A stretch of DNA of 64,000 nucleotides, taken from positions 1 to 64,000 of the forward strand of contig JAAEAF010014414.1 of assembly GCA_011037195.1 (NCBI GenBank). Reading direction: 5' to 3'. The stretch comes from Triatoma infestans (taxonomy: Eukaryota; Arthropoda; Insecta; Hemiptera; Reduviidae). Shown in pieces: positions 21,310-35,039 of the stretch (position 1 is the stretch's first letter; every line of letters starts with the position of its first letter). The notes beneath the pieces are model-generated. The model made no database searches and was not told where the DNA came from. It was given only the letters and a program-made list of their open reading frames with translations. The translations under genes were made by a program, and so were the position numbers.

Positions 21310-22860
21310 TATCTCAAATTGGCCAAAACTGAATTGAGGAAATTTAATGGTGATGTGATCAATTGGATACCTTTCGGGAGTCAATTTGAGATATTCATCT
21401 TGACGATGAAATCGTGGCAGAAGACAATTTCAGTATCTGATTCAGACTGCTAAGCTCCTAGTATTACATAAATATCCCCAACAGCTCTTATCTGTGAAAA
21501 AGCTGTACGAGCTTTAAAAGACAGATTCGAGAGAAAAGATCTCATTGAAATTTTCGTTAAAGAACTCTCAAAAATGGTATTGAGTAATCTTGCCAAGAGA
21601 GCTCGACAAACACTGAATGCAACATCAGACAATTATTTAGCCATGTTACATCCATTGGTTGAGTCATGTTTACCATATAATATTCTTAAGGTGTGGCAAA
21701 GAAGTTCAATTGAAGATACGGGCAATTCTTTAAAAACTAAATTAGATTTACCGATGAAGTTTCAGAAAAAAATCTCCGAAGTTATAAAAGTTTCTTTGGC
21801 ACCTCTGGATTCCCTTTGAAGTCTGACAAAATCAAAGATAAAACTGTAGTCAATGAAAAAATAATTAAGTGCAGTGGTTATTTTGCGACGCTGATCATAT
21901 CTCTGCTGGTTGTAAAGGAGCACATAAGTTAAGTCCCATGCAAAGAGAGAATGCTCTTAAAAGAAAAGGATATTCTTTTATCTGTTTGAAACAAGGATAT
22001 ATCAACAAGATGCCGAACGAAGGTAATGTGCTCCTCGCGCGGTGGCAGACACCTGCCATATGTGACATCTGTATTGTGTGTACAGATGATTTGAAGAAAC
22101 ATCAGCAATCTTTGGCCAACCACACCTTAAATCTGGAATTCATGCAGACTTGTAGAAATTTTAAAGGGTGAAAAAGCAGAGCGCAAAGTGAAATTCGCGT
22201 GTTACGTGTCACAAATCATAAATCACCTTAAGTATAAATCGCTTGGAAGGGGCTATTATATGCCTCGTTTGGTGGCACTGTAATGGAAGAGACTATTCAT
22301 AAGCACTACCGCATAAGGTTGTATAGTCTTGACGGAACTTTTGCAGGCAACTTGATTACTCTAGACCAAGCTGTCATTTGTTCTTCTGTTACGCAGTCGT
22401 TCCCGGGACTTGGGATTCCTAATTGACTACTCTTGGAATTAAAATAGAAGAAAGAGAAGGAGTTCCCGTAGATATACTTACTTGTAGGTGCCGATGAGGC
22501 CGAATAATGGATGTTTGGCCAGAAAAAAAAGCTTTCAAGTAGACTACTGCTCTGAAAACGCACCTGAGGTGGACTCTAATGGGTAAGATAAAACAAGATC
22601 TGGTTGAAACCCATTCACCTTAAATAGTGACATTGTTAATCAACAGTACATTGTTATCAGAAATTGTAGAATTAGCTAGATACCATTACGAAAAATAAAG
22701 ACAGTAGCTATGAGGTTGAACTACCTCGGATCAAGGGGCATAACTGTTAGCTACGCGATAACTGCTGGTAGAAAGAAGACTCGATTCATTGATACTCCGA
22801 CACAAGAAGCAAGGATGGAACGCTAAATGCAATAGAATAACCTGACAAAAAGACCTGGGA
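21310..22860 (+). pseudogene. BEL/Pao LTR retrotransposon remnant: gag, zinc knuckle, protease
   Basis: A degenerate internal fragment of a BEL/Pao element, with blocks in the family's order. 21310-21430 encodes an ELRKFNGDVINWIPF-type DUF1759 gag motif. 21560-21720 has NYLAMLHPLVESCLPYNIL and VWQRS. 21865-22060 is a diverged cysteine/histidine zinc knuckle region with DADHISAGCKG and FICLKQGY. 22330-22570 matches the protease and its LLVGAD end. 22690-22760 resembles the YEV-x-LP start of the reverse transcriptase region. Frameshifts and stops interrupt every block, no LTRs were found, and the polymerase is missing. It is an old inactive copy. Confidence 0.78.
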
Positions 22861-25800
22861 TAATTACTATGTGTTTTATTTTATTGTTTAATGTAAAAGT
22901 ATTTTTTGTTATACATCTTTTGTATTCTTCTCCTCTGTCAGACTATATTGTTTTTTCCCATTTTTAACATTTATTCATATCTGAGTTGACGATTATTAGT
23001 TCTAGTTTTCTTTTTGTATTTGCTTTCTTTCTGTATTTGAGTAAAACGATTAAAATGAAGCGTACTGGCTTAAATCTTCCTTCATCACTTCATGTTGCAA
23101 ATTCTTATATACTTTAAAGATGCATTCTTCATTTTGATTTAAGGATTCTAAATTTTATGATTCACTAAACACTAAAATTTCGGAATTAAGAAAGAAATTC
23201 ATTAAAAAAAATCCCTTTCTATCATAACTAATAGTCAAAATACGTATCGAAAAGTGTCTTAATTTTAAAATTAAAATAATATGACAAATCCAAACATCAT
23301 CATTGGGCAGCTTTCTTTTTCTAATGTTAAGAATATTTTTAACCATCAGGTTGTTCTAATATTTTGAACTAATTTGAAAAAAGAAAGAAACTACTTGAGC
23401 TTTTATCGTTAAGAATAATAGCTAAAGAAGAGCAGCTAACCAAAACTGAATAAGTAGTTGGCATTTTTAAAAAATTAAATTGAATAAAATTCATTGTCAC
23501 AACCATTTTTAAAATAACATTCAATTTTTTTTGTCATTACCTGAAAAGACGCTGATTACAGATATTATTTAAAAAATAAAGTATGTACAAGTTAAGTATA
23601 TGATAAGGTAATGAAACAAAACTTCTTAATTCATTTACTCATTTTCTATTCACATAACGAACTTTTAAAGAAAATCCATTCAAACGGGGAGGTTTCTCAC
23701 TGCTAAGATTAGTTTCATAAAGAAAAGTTTAAGTATTACCAACCGGTACGCCTAAAATGATGGAATTCTTTGTACTTTAAAGCAACGTGTACATGTGTAT
23801 ATAAACAAAATTAGTATTTCGTATAATAATAAACTGGTTTAAGGATCCAATAAGCCATGAATTGAAAAAATAATCAGTGGAATCTATGATAATTAAACAT
23901 TATAATGTTGGTATTACTAACAAGAGATAAACAGGTATGGGTGATCCTCCACCAAACTCATTATTAACTATCTCGTTGACCCTGAGTTAACATTTCTAAT
24001 TAAATTCACTTTGTATTTATAGTTGTTATTATTAGTAATTATTATTAAATAGATTTAATTTTTTTTTCATAACTGACCATACAAGACAACGGACAACTGG
24101 ATTTGACAGTTCAAAAACTAGGTTAGTAGATAAATTTAATTTATACCCAATATTTCGATAGAAAGTACAGTTCGTATTCATACCTCAGTAGACACACGCA
24201 CACACCCTACCACTTGCTTTCCTGGTCATTTAATTTCTTTTCCTTTTTTTATTATTTTTATAATCAGTATTCATGAATTTTCTATTTGTTTATTATTTTC
24301 TTGTAAGAAGAATTTTCCGTATATATACCATCCGACAAATATAAAATAAAAATTGTAAAGTAACTAAAGATATTCATTCCATGAAACTATACAGTGATGA
24401 ATACCCCTGATATTGTATTGTACATGTAATTATTGTTGCTGATAGATTGCACTTTTAGAGCTTTACATTTTTTAGACATCCCTTTTTGTTTTTCATAAAT
24501 CGTATATTTTTAATCTTTTTTTTTTTTAAATTGTTATTCATTTAAAGTACTCTTTGCTAGTTTTTATTAAAATATAATCAGATTATGCATTATTTTTTTT
24601 TCAAAATGAAATTAATTTTTTATGTAGGAGTTAGTTACTACGATATATTTTGACAAATAATTTTATTTCAGCACTTTATGGTAATATGGGTAAACTCTGT
24701 GGAAGTCTTTGATAAACATTTTACAGTTTATTGAATCATCATCGAAAAAGCCATATCCTACATTATCACCAAATGAGAAAAAAAAAAAAGAAGGAATTTT
24801 TTTTCAATATAAGTTTTGATTTTTTAAAACAATCATTTATTATATTATATATTTTTTTTTATATATTTTTTAGTACGCATTATGAACACATGTGATATAG
24901 AAATGCTGTTATTTCTTCATTTCAAGTTTTATCTGTTTTAAATTTTACAGCACATACGATCGACTTTCGCACTCAGTTAAACAGTGATATATTTCTGAAT
25001 AATAAAAAATATGTCTTAAGCATTAATAATATTGAATTACCAATTAATAATAATTTTCTCATGTTAACAGAAAGTTATTTATTATTAAAATAAACTTGGT
25101 GCTGAAAACTCCATGTTTACGTTTATTAGTTTTAAATTCTGTTTATTTGAACTTTGTTATTATGGTGCTTTACTTGTTGAAATAGATAAGGTTGGTATCG
25201 AAAAAACTACGGTACCAATCTGCAAAGTTTTACTATCTAGTGAAACTTAGTTACTTATATCTGCTTATTTTTTAATATATTTGCATATATTTTATTATTA
25301 ATTTTTATTTTTTTCTATTATAACACTTTTCACCTTGAATTTTTATATCATTTGAAACTTATTCTCTCTCCCCTCATTCCGTCACAGCAAAGTGCAGAAT
25401 ATGTGTCTTATTCAATATATTTTTATCATCTTCATTTTTTGCCCAAGCTCTTTTTTTTTTACGCTCTATGTAATGTATGCGATTTCATTCGCGTCATAAA
25501 CATCTTTTTTTTTGTTTAATTGCTAAGAAAAGCCGTTGCTAGTTTTTTTTGTACTTTGCGTCTTTTATAAGGCGCTTAGCGGTTTCTATAATTTTTGAAC
25601 TATAGTTTTTGTGTTCGTCTTTATATTTGCATATTTCATTTTGGAATATTATTTTTTTGTGTTATTAAAAATAATTTAAGATCTAGGCAATCATTTAAAT
25701 CAATTTTGCTTGAAGCATGTTTATATTTATCTACATTTCTAACCTACCTTTATAAGATGTTTGAAACTAGATTTGCAAATTTCATGCCTATGTAATATTA

Positions 25801-28149
25801 ACTTCATCTTTGATTTTGTTTTTATAATTTTTCATTTTAAATTTAAAAAATATATATATTTTTAATATTTATGACTTCATAGGATTAAAATTGTTGGTCA
25901 CAGGAGCGTTTACATTTACTTTTCGTCCATTTTTCCCCATGTTGTTTTTCTAGGCAAGTGCTTGAGGTATCAGAAAACCATAGTTTAATAGGTTGTATTC
26001 TATCAAGAATCAAGTAATTTTGTGTGTAGCTGTTAAACAAACGTTCAATTTATTTATTTATTTTTTTATGGAATTAATAACCCTCTCTATGTACATTAAT
26101 TAAAATCCATAGCTATTATGAGAACATTATAGGATTCAGTTTTAATATTATTGGTGTTCACTTGTTGTAACCCAGTTGGATAAGTGAAGTTCATGTTTGG
26201 TTGGGGTTTTTCAAGGTTGTTGCAAGTTGCAACAATCTCTACTTAATTGTGAAGAACTTAGTGGATTCTGTGGCCGTATATCTTTCGCTTCGTTTCAGCC
26301 CAGGGTAATTGTTAAGTTCAACTTAAAGCTTTCAAGTCCTTCTGTCATACCACTTTAATGGCTCAACTAAATATGAGACAAAAGAAATTAAATATATCTC
26401 TTGGCCAGGATTTTTCTTCTTTAAATAGTACTCAATAATAATTTCTTTAAATGGATTTCATTAAATATTCGCAACTAATTTGAAATAGCTTTGGTGATCT
26501 GCACTTCTCATCATGGTTACAAAAATAACCTAATTCCGTGCCATACTGTAATAACATGTTTAGATAGTAAACAAATAAATAAATTCCCTTACAACTTATT
26601 ATTAAAATTACACACATAATATATATGGTTTCCAAGGTCATTTAGTTTGTTTATTATTATTAGATTTAAATAACAAATTAATTATTATTTATGCATATAA
26701 TAAAACTATTTCTATATAATGTGCTAGATGTTACTATCGCCAATAGGAGCGCTAGTGTGCGCGTGAGTACGCTATAAGTCATTATATCTCTAGTTCAATA
26801 ATTTGATTTATTTTTAATATTTTATAGTTTTCTTTTTAAATATTGAAATTGTTAAAAATCAATATTATTATTAAATTTCAGTGTTGATGGATGGATATCG
26901 TTTTATCTCACATAGTGAATGGGTAGTAGGATGTGCCCCTTCAACGTTGAGAATTAGACTAAGACCAGCGCAACATGCAATACTCACTTTAGAGCCTAAG
27001 CTTGTCCCCTCATCTCAATTTTTCCTACGCACTAGTGTTTTCGTTATGATTTTTTGTTTTTCCCAGAAAAAAAAATGACCTAATTATTAAAAAGAAAAAA
27101 AAAAGATATTGACAAGTGATCAATATTACGATCAGGAATTCACTGAAATACCGGGAGGGGGGCCGCTTAAAAAAAATTGTGATTCTTGGGTAATAGAAAT
27201 TAGTTTATGTAATATTATATTAAAACAAGGAGAGTTGTGATCTTGTACGTTTTTTCAAGTAGAATTTTCAAGATATATTAATATCTTAAGGCTAATCCTA
27301 CTGTAAAAAAGATGTTTTTAAAAAGAGATTGTGGAGGCAGTGGCTACGGCATCAATCTAAAGGCTTAGGGCTTAGTCCTTTCCCATAGACGAATAATAAT
27401 GATAATAATGATGAGGGCAGTGAAGGGATTAGCTCTGGTAAACGATGAACTAGGACTAGCTATGCAGCGGTCCCGGGTCCCAATCCAGATGTGCTGCTCT
27501 CATATTTTCTCTTCCTAGGATGCTGTACAGATCACTGTCATCCGATGAATGACAGAGTTGTCTATAACGAGAGAACACTGTCCAGAGGCCGGCAGTGCAA
27601 GCACTGAGAAGGATCTGGGCGCCAATGACCATGATGTTGGCGCGTCTTAAATTAAACAACAAAAGAAAAATAATTCCTTTGTAGGAAACATTTTCCCGTT
27701 TTTCGAGGGGTCTCTGAGAGAATTATGACAGAATTTTCTGGAAATGTCATTTGACTGAATTGTGCGATTCCTTAGTTTATTTCCTTGAAAAATTTCCTTC
27801 AGCTGAAATTTTCACGTTCACATTTCTTTCAACGTTTCTCTGCTGCTTCTTCATACTCCTTCTCGTACTATATCGGTCTAGGTCTTCATTAAAGAATTTC
27901 TTCAGATTTGCTTGGATCTTTATATTTATCTACTACCACCTCTTTTGTGTATTTTTTTCATTTTGATTAATTCCTTCTCCATAAAAGTTCAAACCATCTT
28001 AAACTCCTATACTCTATGCTTCAACACTTTTCCAGTCGATTCCTAAATCTTTTCTTATCTTCGTCAGTTGGAGTTGAATTCTTGGATTGTTACACTGATT
28101 TAAGGTTCTTTCAACTTAAAAATAATTTATAGCTCTTGATTTAAGCTTT
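22861..28149. other. AT-rich intergenic stretch
   Basis: Long T- and A-rich DNA with no supportable gene. It contains the SINE at 27.4 kb and a short unassigned frame at 26881-27078. A (CA)n-like patch lies at 24.19 kb. Confidence 0.5.
27422..27671 (+). mobile_element. tRNA-derived SINE, family A
   Basis: GAAGGGATTAGCTC head, degenerate box B (GGGTCCCAATCC), family body (GAGAGAACACTGTCCAGAGG, GGCCGGCAGTGC) and A-rich tail. More diverged than the 57.0-kb copy. Confidence 0.8.
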
Positions 28150-28276
28150 TCACGTTGTCTTACTCCTGGTAAGAGGAAGCATTATATTACAATCATGCCA
28201 AATTTTCAAAATTGAGTTTTCACCGGAAATACATGTTTTGAGATCCCCTTAGTTAAAAAAAAGTGTTTCAGCGAAT

Positions 28277-28313
<37 letters not shown>

Positions 28314-29030
28314 GTGTCTATGAACAAAATATTTCAAAAACGAAAAAACACAGGAAGCCCAGACTTGGAATTCTGTTTAGATAGAACTACCACACCGCAC
28401 CTGACACGAAGGTTGTAGATTAAATCTATCAATCGGAAGTTCGTCTTTACTGAATGTTTTTTAATTCATTTTTTATCGATATTCTCGAAAATGGCTTCAA
28501 CGATTTTCTTTAAACTTCGTTACAATCTATACCTGGAAATACCTAACATTTTTTATTTGTAACATTTTACCAGGAAAATTGGGATATTTCTGGGAAACAT
28601 TTTCCTCTAAGCTTTCCTTCAATGTACACGTCAATACACTGTGTGGTTCTACATATGTGGTTATACATCACAAGCATTGCACTATACCAAACTAAAAAAA
28701 AATTGGTAACCGGAAGTACGACTTTACAGAATAAGTTTTTTTTTTAAATTTTCTCGAAACAGTTAAAGCGATTTAAAGCGAAAGTTGGTGTGCACAGATA
28801 TAAACGTATCACTTTTGTCTGAAATAATTTAGCGGAATTTGTGGCGTTCAATTTCGAATGTTATGGTTTTCGGCGCTGTCTGTTGGACTGCAATCAAATT
28901 ACACTTGTACACTACCTTTCTGCCTGGACCCCAATTATTTCTGTATTTTATATTGAGACAAATGAGTAAAATTTGAAAAGTAAAGAAAATTTGTCATTTC
29001 ATTTATAATTGTATTAACAGAAGCAAGTTT
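28150..29030 (+). repeat. Modular HINE-like repeat, nearly full copy
   Basis: 5' module (GTAAGAGGAAGCATTATATT, TTTTCACCGGAAATACATG), a (TC)n tract at 28279-28311 in the microsatellite position after GCGAATGGTC, then AACAAAATATTTCAAAAACG and two core modules with AATGGCTTCAACGATTTTC and AACCGGAAGTACGAC. Confidence 0.8.
28279..28311 (+). repeat. (TC)n microsatellite
   Basis: Uninterrupted TC dinucleotide run inside the HINE-like repeat, where other copies have (TG)n. Confidence 0.95.
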
Positions 29031-29339
29031 GACACTAGAAGCTTCTTTTATCTTAAAATACTGTTAAAAATTCTTTCACTTGATTTTAATAAAAAGCAGA
29101 AGTTTAGTTCTAACAACTACCTAACATTCAAAGGTTATTTAATTGAGTAAATATACCGAGATTGATGCAAATTTGTAATTACAATTTTTTTAACATAACA
29201 GACGCGAATACAAATAGAAAGAAGAAGTTTTGAATGCTTTTATTATTGTTTATTTTTAAATAATTAGAATATTAAAATTTCTCTTCATCCCTTCTTGATT
29301 TCTGAAAGATATCAAAAAATACAATAAGGTCCTGCACCG

Positions 29340-29640
29340 GTTCATTTTGCTTTGGCCATGACGTCATCTCAAAACGAGCCGTTAAAAACAGGTTGCAGCG
29401 CAGCTAGTGAGTAAGAAAGACCAGCCTGTATCTGTGTGTGACGTATGTATGTATTATAACAAGCAAGGCTCGGCGGCGGCCTACGTGACGATCATGTTCT
29501 CGGACTGATAGCCACGGAAATACACGAGACAATACGACAATCTCTTTGTATAATTCAGTAGTGTATTTGAATCCCACCACCACTACTTTTGTACTTGCCA
29601 CCATTCAGTCTGTGCGTGTGAACAGTCGAGAAGGTACGAC
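29340..29640 (+). promoter_or_regulatory. Candidate promoter with a consensus CRE
   Basis: A CpG-richer island in AT-rich DNA. TGACGTCA, the perfect CREB/ATF palindrome, is at 29359-29366. An initiator-like TTCAGTC lies near 29606. A possible first exon with donor follows. No downstream gene is proven. Confidence 0.35.
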
Positions 29641-29740
29641 GGAAGAGACATTTCACTTTTGTTTTTTTTCCTATGTTTTGTCCGATTTATTAATTGTTTC
29701 TTTGGAATATAGTGTGTTCTAACAACAATCAACAGAAGAA

Positions 29741-29778
29741 ATGCATTTAATTAGCTGGAGTGTTCGCTTACTATTAAG
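29741..29778 (+). CDS. Candidate first coding exon
   Basis: AGAAGAAATGC start context, then MHLISWSVRLLLR up to donor AAG|GTAAAA. The short hydrophobic/basic start could be a signal or targeting sequence. Evidence is only position below the candidate promoter and a donor site; no downstream exon is linked by phase. Chance occurrence is quite possible. Confidence 0.2.
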
Positions 29779-29789
29779 GTAAAATTTTT

Positions 29790-32289
29790 ATTATAACCTC
29801 CCGCAATATTATATAATGTAGCATTGTTTATTATAGAGACATTTTTATCCCAAACTTCTTTGTAAGACAATATTTACCTACCTAAATGTTTTATTACACC
29901 AGAGTACCTCACCAAGTCGCCTGTTATCCCAAATTCCTGACAGCCACCCCAATCTAAGATCCGCCATATTAGTTGTTTATATTGCCCAGTGTCTGGGATA
30001 TATGTGGTTCTATATACAACTATATATTTATGGTTGTTTTTATTCTATACTTTTTTCTTTCTTTTCTTACATCCATAAATTTTTTTCTGACATTTTCTTT
30101 GCAATTTCTTAGCTTTTCTGTCGTATTTCATAAGGAACAGTTTTAAAAACACGACTGCCATTAAATAGGTCATACTGGAAGTAATTTTTGTTATTTTTTT
30201 GAATTCATAGATTTTTTTTTATTTCAATATAAAATCATTGAGATATTATACCCAGTTAAGGAATGTATTTGTAAATGTGTAAATGAGTAATAAATTGTAC
30301 CAGAACCACCACCACAACAAGTAAACTGTACGTTCATTTTTTTTAAAACGATTTTTTAAATCAATATTTTTCCACGTCAAGGATGGAAAAAGTACAAAAA
30401 AAATTAAAGAAAACCGCTACACTTTAGAAAAAAAAGAGTAGCTAACTTTAATGCCGTGATAAGTTGCATAAATTTAAAGCGCTTGATTTAACTTGAAAAA
30501 TCAACAAATCAGTGGTTTTTCATTGAAAAATTTCATCCGCTGGGGGGGGGGCAAAAAATTCATTCACTTTGAATAAAATTTTTTTCTTTTCAACTTTACT
30601 GGAAAAATGAGTTAAATAGAATTGATTTAAAATGTTTTAGTTTAAACTGATCTTTTTCGATTCGTTTTGTAATGTTTTAGATAATAGAGAATTGAGGAGA
30701 TGAGGCTTAAAAAACAATATATGTAAAACAAAAAACACTATTAAAAAATAATTACAATATCTATCTATTTTGTTGAATATATTTGTGATTATTTTATGAA
30801 AGAAAGAACATAACACAAAGGGACGGTTTTTTTTTTTCACTTTATTATAAAAAAAACCGTTATAAGGACTAAATAAGAATATTTTTAGATAACTTTTTCT
30901 AGGGTGTAACTTGTAGGTTGTGAGTTAAATTTCACCCGTATCCTGGACTATGCTACATAGAGGTTATTTTTTGCACTTCTGTCTTCTATTCTTTAATCAA
31001 ATATTCTGATTGTTTTTATTGGCACACTAGATTTTGTATTATTTTCGGCATGTATTATAAATGTGCAGTTTTTAAGAACATTTGGCCTGCATGTTTTTTC
31101 ATCATTCATTGTTGTTACATGTTTTCTTTAGATGACAAGCTGACCGCATGCTGTCTCTGATTGTCAATGTCATATTCTCCAAACAAAATACTATTTACAA
31201 GTTTTTCAAATTCGTTTCTGTTCCACTATTCATATTAATGTATATATCACAGTTCTTTCTTATACGTTTTAATGCTGTATATATACACTCATGATCTTTT
31301 GAGATGTTTACACAGTTAAAGCACTCAGTTGTAGGTCTGTTGAGAGCTAAACAATTCACCACTTGGGAGTCCATTTCATTTCTTGCAGGTATAAGTTCTT
31401 CATTTGATATGGGGACCTACAATAATGGAAAGTTGCACCAGGCGTATATTAATTATGGCATAATTTATGGGCTAACCATGTAGAAAATGCTTTGAAAATA
31501 AAGCTATAGTTTATTTTGTATTTGTATTCTTATTTAAAATTCTTAATAAGAAGGTTTAAATTTATTTTTACTATTATTTGAGTTTCACCATGAAAATGAA
31601 TTTAGCATAAAAATCGAGAAGAAATCTTAGTAACGCTTATAAGGATTGCAAAGAAACAGGGGTTTCCAAAGATGTGCTCAATCAAATCATTCTCTCCACC
31701 ACTTAAATTCCCAAAATGAACCATTTCTTATTCAATAATGGAGTTTCCAATTTTATTTTTTAATTCCTGAAGAGTAATAAAGTGCCTCTTTCTGAAACAA
31801 TAGGCGCTACATTTTATTATGAACAATTATATTAATGTTTATGATTTTTGAGGTTAGATTTTATTTATTACCCAAAACATTGACTTTTATTGCTAGATTA
31901 TGGGTTAATCGTACAATAGAAACTATTCTACCAATTTTTTAGCTTCATTTCTTTAATATTTTATTTATAAGATCTATTGTATTTATTTACATGTAATTTG
32001 TCTATCAACATTTTTATATGGAATTAAATAAGTATGGGTCTAACTGAACTGTTTGAGTAGTGTGCGAATAGGAGAGAAGGGGCAGCAAGACAGTGGTATA
32101 TATCTGCTTGTTGAGGTGCGCCCCCAAATACAACATTGATCTGTACCAAGCTGCTTTCATTTCCTTTTCTCCTTTATAGAACTTCATACAATGACATTTA
32201 TATCGAATACTGAAAGAAATCGATAACTTTATATTTTATTTTATTGTTATTATTTTTTAACTTTTTATATTTCAATGATGTCCTGTTTA
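29790..32289. other. AT-rich stretch, no gene seen
   Basis: No coding signature and no member of the repeat families found here. A G10 run lies at 30542-30551. Confidence 0.45.
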
Positions 32290-33075
32290 TTACTTTCTCT
32301 TTCTACTAGTAACAGGAAGTATTGCGATCGTGTCAAATTTTTGAAATCGAGTTTTTACCGGAAATACATGTTTTGAGGTCCCCGGAAAACAATAAACAAA
32401 TATTTTAACGGATGTTATCTGTGTGTGTGAACAAAATATCTCAATATCTCAAAATATCAATGAACCAAAATATCTCAAAAAACTAACAGGAAGGTATTCC
32501 GTTTAGACTGCCAAAGGTTTTCGCAATTTTTGAAAACGGCTTTAACAATTTTCTTTAAAATTCATGTGCCTATCACTTTTATTTAAAACTTTTGCCCCGG
32601 AATTTTTTTAGAGGACATCTGACCTTTCCTGCAAAGTACCAATTCAGTACCACATATTTATCGGTTCTCCCATCTATATTATATTAATGTATATTATAAA
32701 CATTAGTAGAATTCCAGGTATTAATATTAGCAATCATCAGGAGATCCGACATCAAAAGTGTTGGTCGAAACCATCAAGGGAAGTGCGATTTTGTTGATTT
32801 ATTTTTTTCACTTTTTCGGAATTTCCAAAAAAAAGAAGAAAAGCTTGAAATATTTTTTAAAACTTAGCCTAGCACTTTTGTTTGAAAAATTCGTTTTTTT
32901 TTTTGCAAAAATTGATTTTGAGTTGAAGTGTTATCGTGCGGCCGTGTGAGGCTTTTCTAGATGTTAGCTTTTCACTTTAAGTGGAGTCTCATTTTAGTAA
33001 AAATTCTTAATATTCAAAAACAAATTGTCAATTGCGATTAGTTCGAGAAAGTCGTGCGAGTGTTTCACCAATTGA
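32290..33075 (+). repeat. Modular HINE-like repeat, + copy
   Basis: Starts ACTTTCTCTTTCTACTAGTA then GGAAGTATTGCGATCGTGTC and TTTTTACCGGAAATACATG. It has a short (TG)n after GGATGTTATC and ends GAGAAAGTCGTGCGAGTGTT plus TCACC, the 3' hairpin. Confidence 0.8.
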
Positions 33076-33204
33076 TGTACTCTAACGAACATGTGCAGTT
33101 GAAGGTAACATTATTAAATAGTTACCAATCTGGTGTAAGACTAGAGTTTTGACTGGTTCATTTATATGAGATTACCTTGTTACAGATTTTCCATATATAA
33201 TTGA

Positions 33205-33705
33205 AAATGTAATAATTAGTCTCGCTCCTGGTAAACCGATTTTCTTCAAACCTCGAAATTTTGGGTACTTATTAGATTTTCACATTAATATTATAGACGC
33301 GAGAATCGTATAATATATTAAAATGACAGTTTGGAGGGAAGCTTAACGTCAAACGTCCCCTCCCACAATTTCCCATTAATGAATTTTCCGGCCAAAACGT
33401 TTCCCAACATATAAAAAGTTTGTACCTCGTTTTATAATAAACTTCGATATATGAAGTTTAAAGAAATTCTTTGGAGCCGTTTTTCGGAAAATTGAAAAAA
33501 CAATCAGAAATATCTAATCAGTAAATTAGAATTTCTGGTCGCCCGATTTTTACTAAAATCTTATTGACGTTAACGAAATATGAAGTTTGCAGCTTTTTGT
33601 GATTTCCGTTTTGAGGATCAGTATTTCTGGAGAAAAGATTAAATTTCAATTGATTTTGATGCGATCGCAATTCTCTCTTTGACAGCAATGAGAGAAAGTA
33701 AAAAT
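33205..33705 (-). repeat. Modular HINE-like repeat, - copy
   Basis: Reads in reverse from a core module (GGAGCCGTTTTTCGGAAAAT) to the 5' end (GATGCGATCGCAATTC, GAGAGAAAGTAAAAA). Together with the preceding + copy it is arranged tail to tail. Confidence 0.75.
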
Positions 33706-34177
33706 GATGTTCTTACTGATTTTGTCCGTAAGTTTATTATAAAATTAATATTTTTGTATCATATCTTTATTTTATTAAATAAGATAATCAGTATTATATA
33801 GAAAGCAGTGTATTGATGCAAACAAAATATACGAGACTGTGAGTTTTGCGTTATAACTAGGAGTATTTTCTGTTTACAAGTGAAATAGTTCCACGTGTCT
33901 AGAGAAGTGGGAGAATTGATGTCCATCCCCACCCTTTTTTCTTAGATCTAAAACTTAAAATATTTTTATTACATAAAAAGAATTAAAATAATTTCAAAAT
34001 TTAAGATTTCGTTTTACTTTAATCGTTATGAGTATCTTTGTTTCATTTAATAGAAACATTCGTGGATATTAATAAAAATATTTGAACAAATTTCAAATAA
34101 CCGTATCATATTTATTAAATTGGAGGATCATTACATGCCGGGATTTCCTAATATTCCCGACATAATAATATTTTCAG

Positions 34178-34311
34178 TTAGTAATATTGCTGAGAGAATG
34201 TGGAATTTTGGAAGGACGCAAGGTCTATCATCAGTTTTAAGAAGAAGTGAAGTCTTACAGGAACCAGCAGCAAGTAGTGTCCTCCATAATCAAGATGGCC
34301 GTCACATCTAG
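34178..34311 (+). CDS. Candidate terminal exon, unknown protein
   Basis: Acceptor ATATTTTCAG, then a 44-codon open stretch reading SNIAERMWNFGRTQGLSSVL onward to GRHI and TAG. Residue composition looks more protein-like than other short frames here. AATAAA occurs at 34526-34531. It would need an upstream exon ending with one leftover base, and the candidate at 29741-29778 leaves two, so they do not join directly. No homologue recognised. Confidence 0.22.
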
Positions 34312-34987
34312 AGGCATGCGCCAAAACAATGCTTAAAAACTAAATGTAGTTCAATTAAAAATTTGTATTCTCTCAAGAATTATAAATTAACTTTTTTTTC
34401 ATCATTTATTTATGTTAATTTATCTATATCTTTATATAAATTTAAAGGTATTGACACGTCATTCTTTGTCTGCCTGAAGTAGCATCTTAAAGTAACTGTC
34501 TGTCTTAAGCCCTTTAAAGTAAGTTAATAAAATATGGAAAGAATATTCTCCTGATTATCAAGATTATTATCTGCAATTTGTTCATTTCGAAAACTTTAAC
34601 TTTGAGCTCAAAAAATCTCTGTTTTGAGTTTTTGTTCTCTTCCTCCCTCCCTCCCCCTCTCAAACTCACCCATACACACCATTTGCTAAGAATATTGTAT
34701 TCTTATTGAGGAGATCCGGAAGTCATGTATCATATTCCGAAAACTTAATTTCCAAAATTAGACCAAGTCAGTTAACAAGCTGAAGATGAATGAAAAATTT
34801 AATGCGAAACAACTGAAATGAGTTGAGACTCATTGATTACAATTTATATGATTAAATCTGCAAATTTCTTCAAATTTGAAATTTGTACTAAAATGTATGA
34901 ATTGTCTCCAGTAATATATCAATATTGTCATTTTGGAGGGAAGCCATTCCAGCTCACGGAAAATATTTTCTAACAAACGTGATAAAA

Positions 34988-34988
<1 letters not shown>

Positions 34989-35018
<30 letters not shown>
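34989..35018 (+). repeat. (TG)n microsatellite
   Basis: About 14 uninterrupted TG units. Confidence 0.95.
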
Positions 35019-35020
<2 letters not shown>

Positions 35021-35039
35021 TCATGCAAATACATTTTTA

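Noticed and set aside
26881..27078. 65-codon frame after an acceptor-like TTTCAG, with YRF...SEWVV loosely like a T-box
   Set aside because: The similarity stops after about 12 residues, none of the conserved T-box residues follow, and there is no donor.
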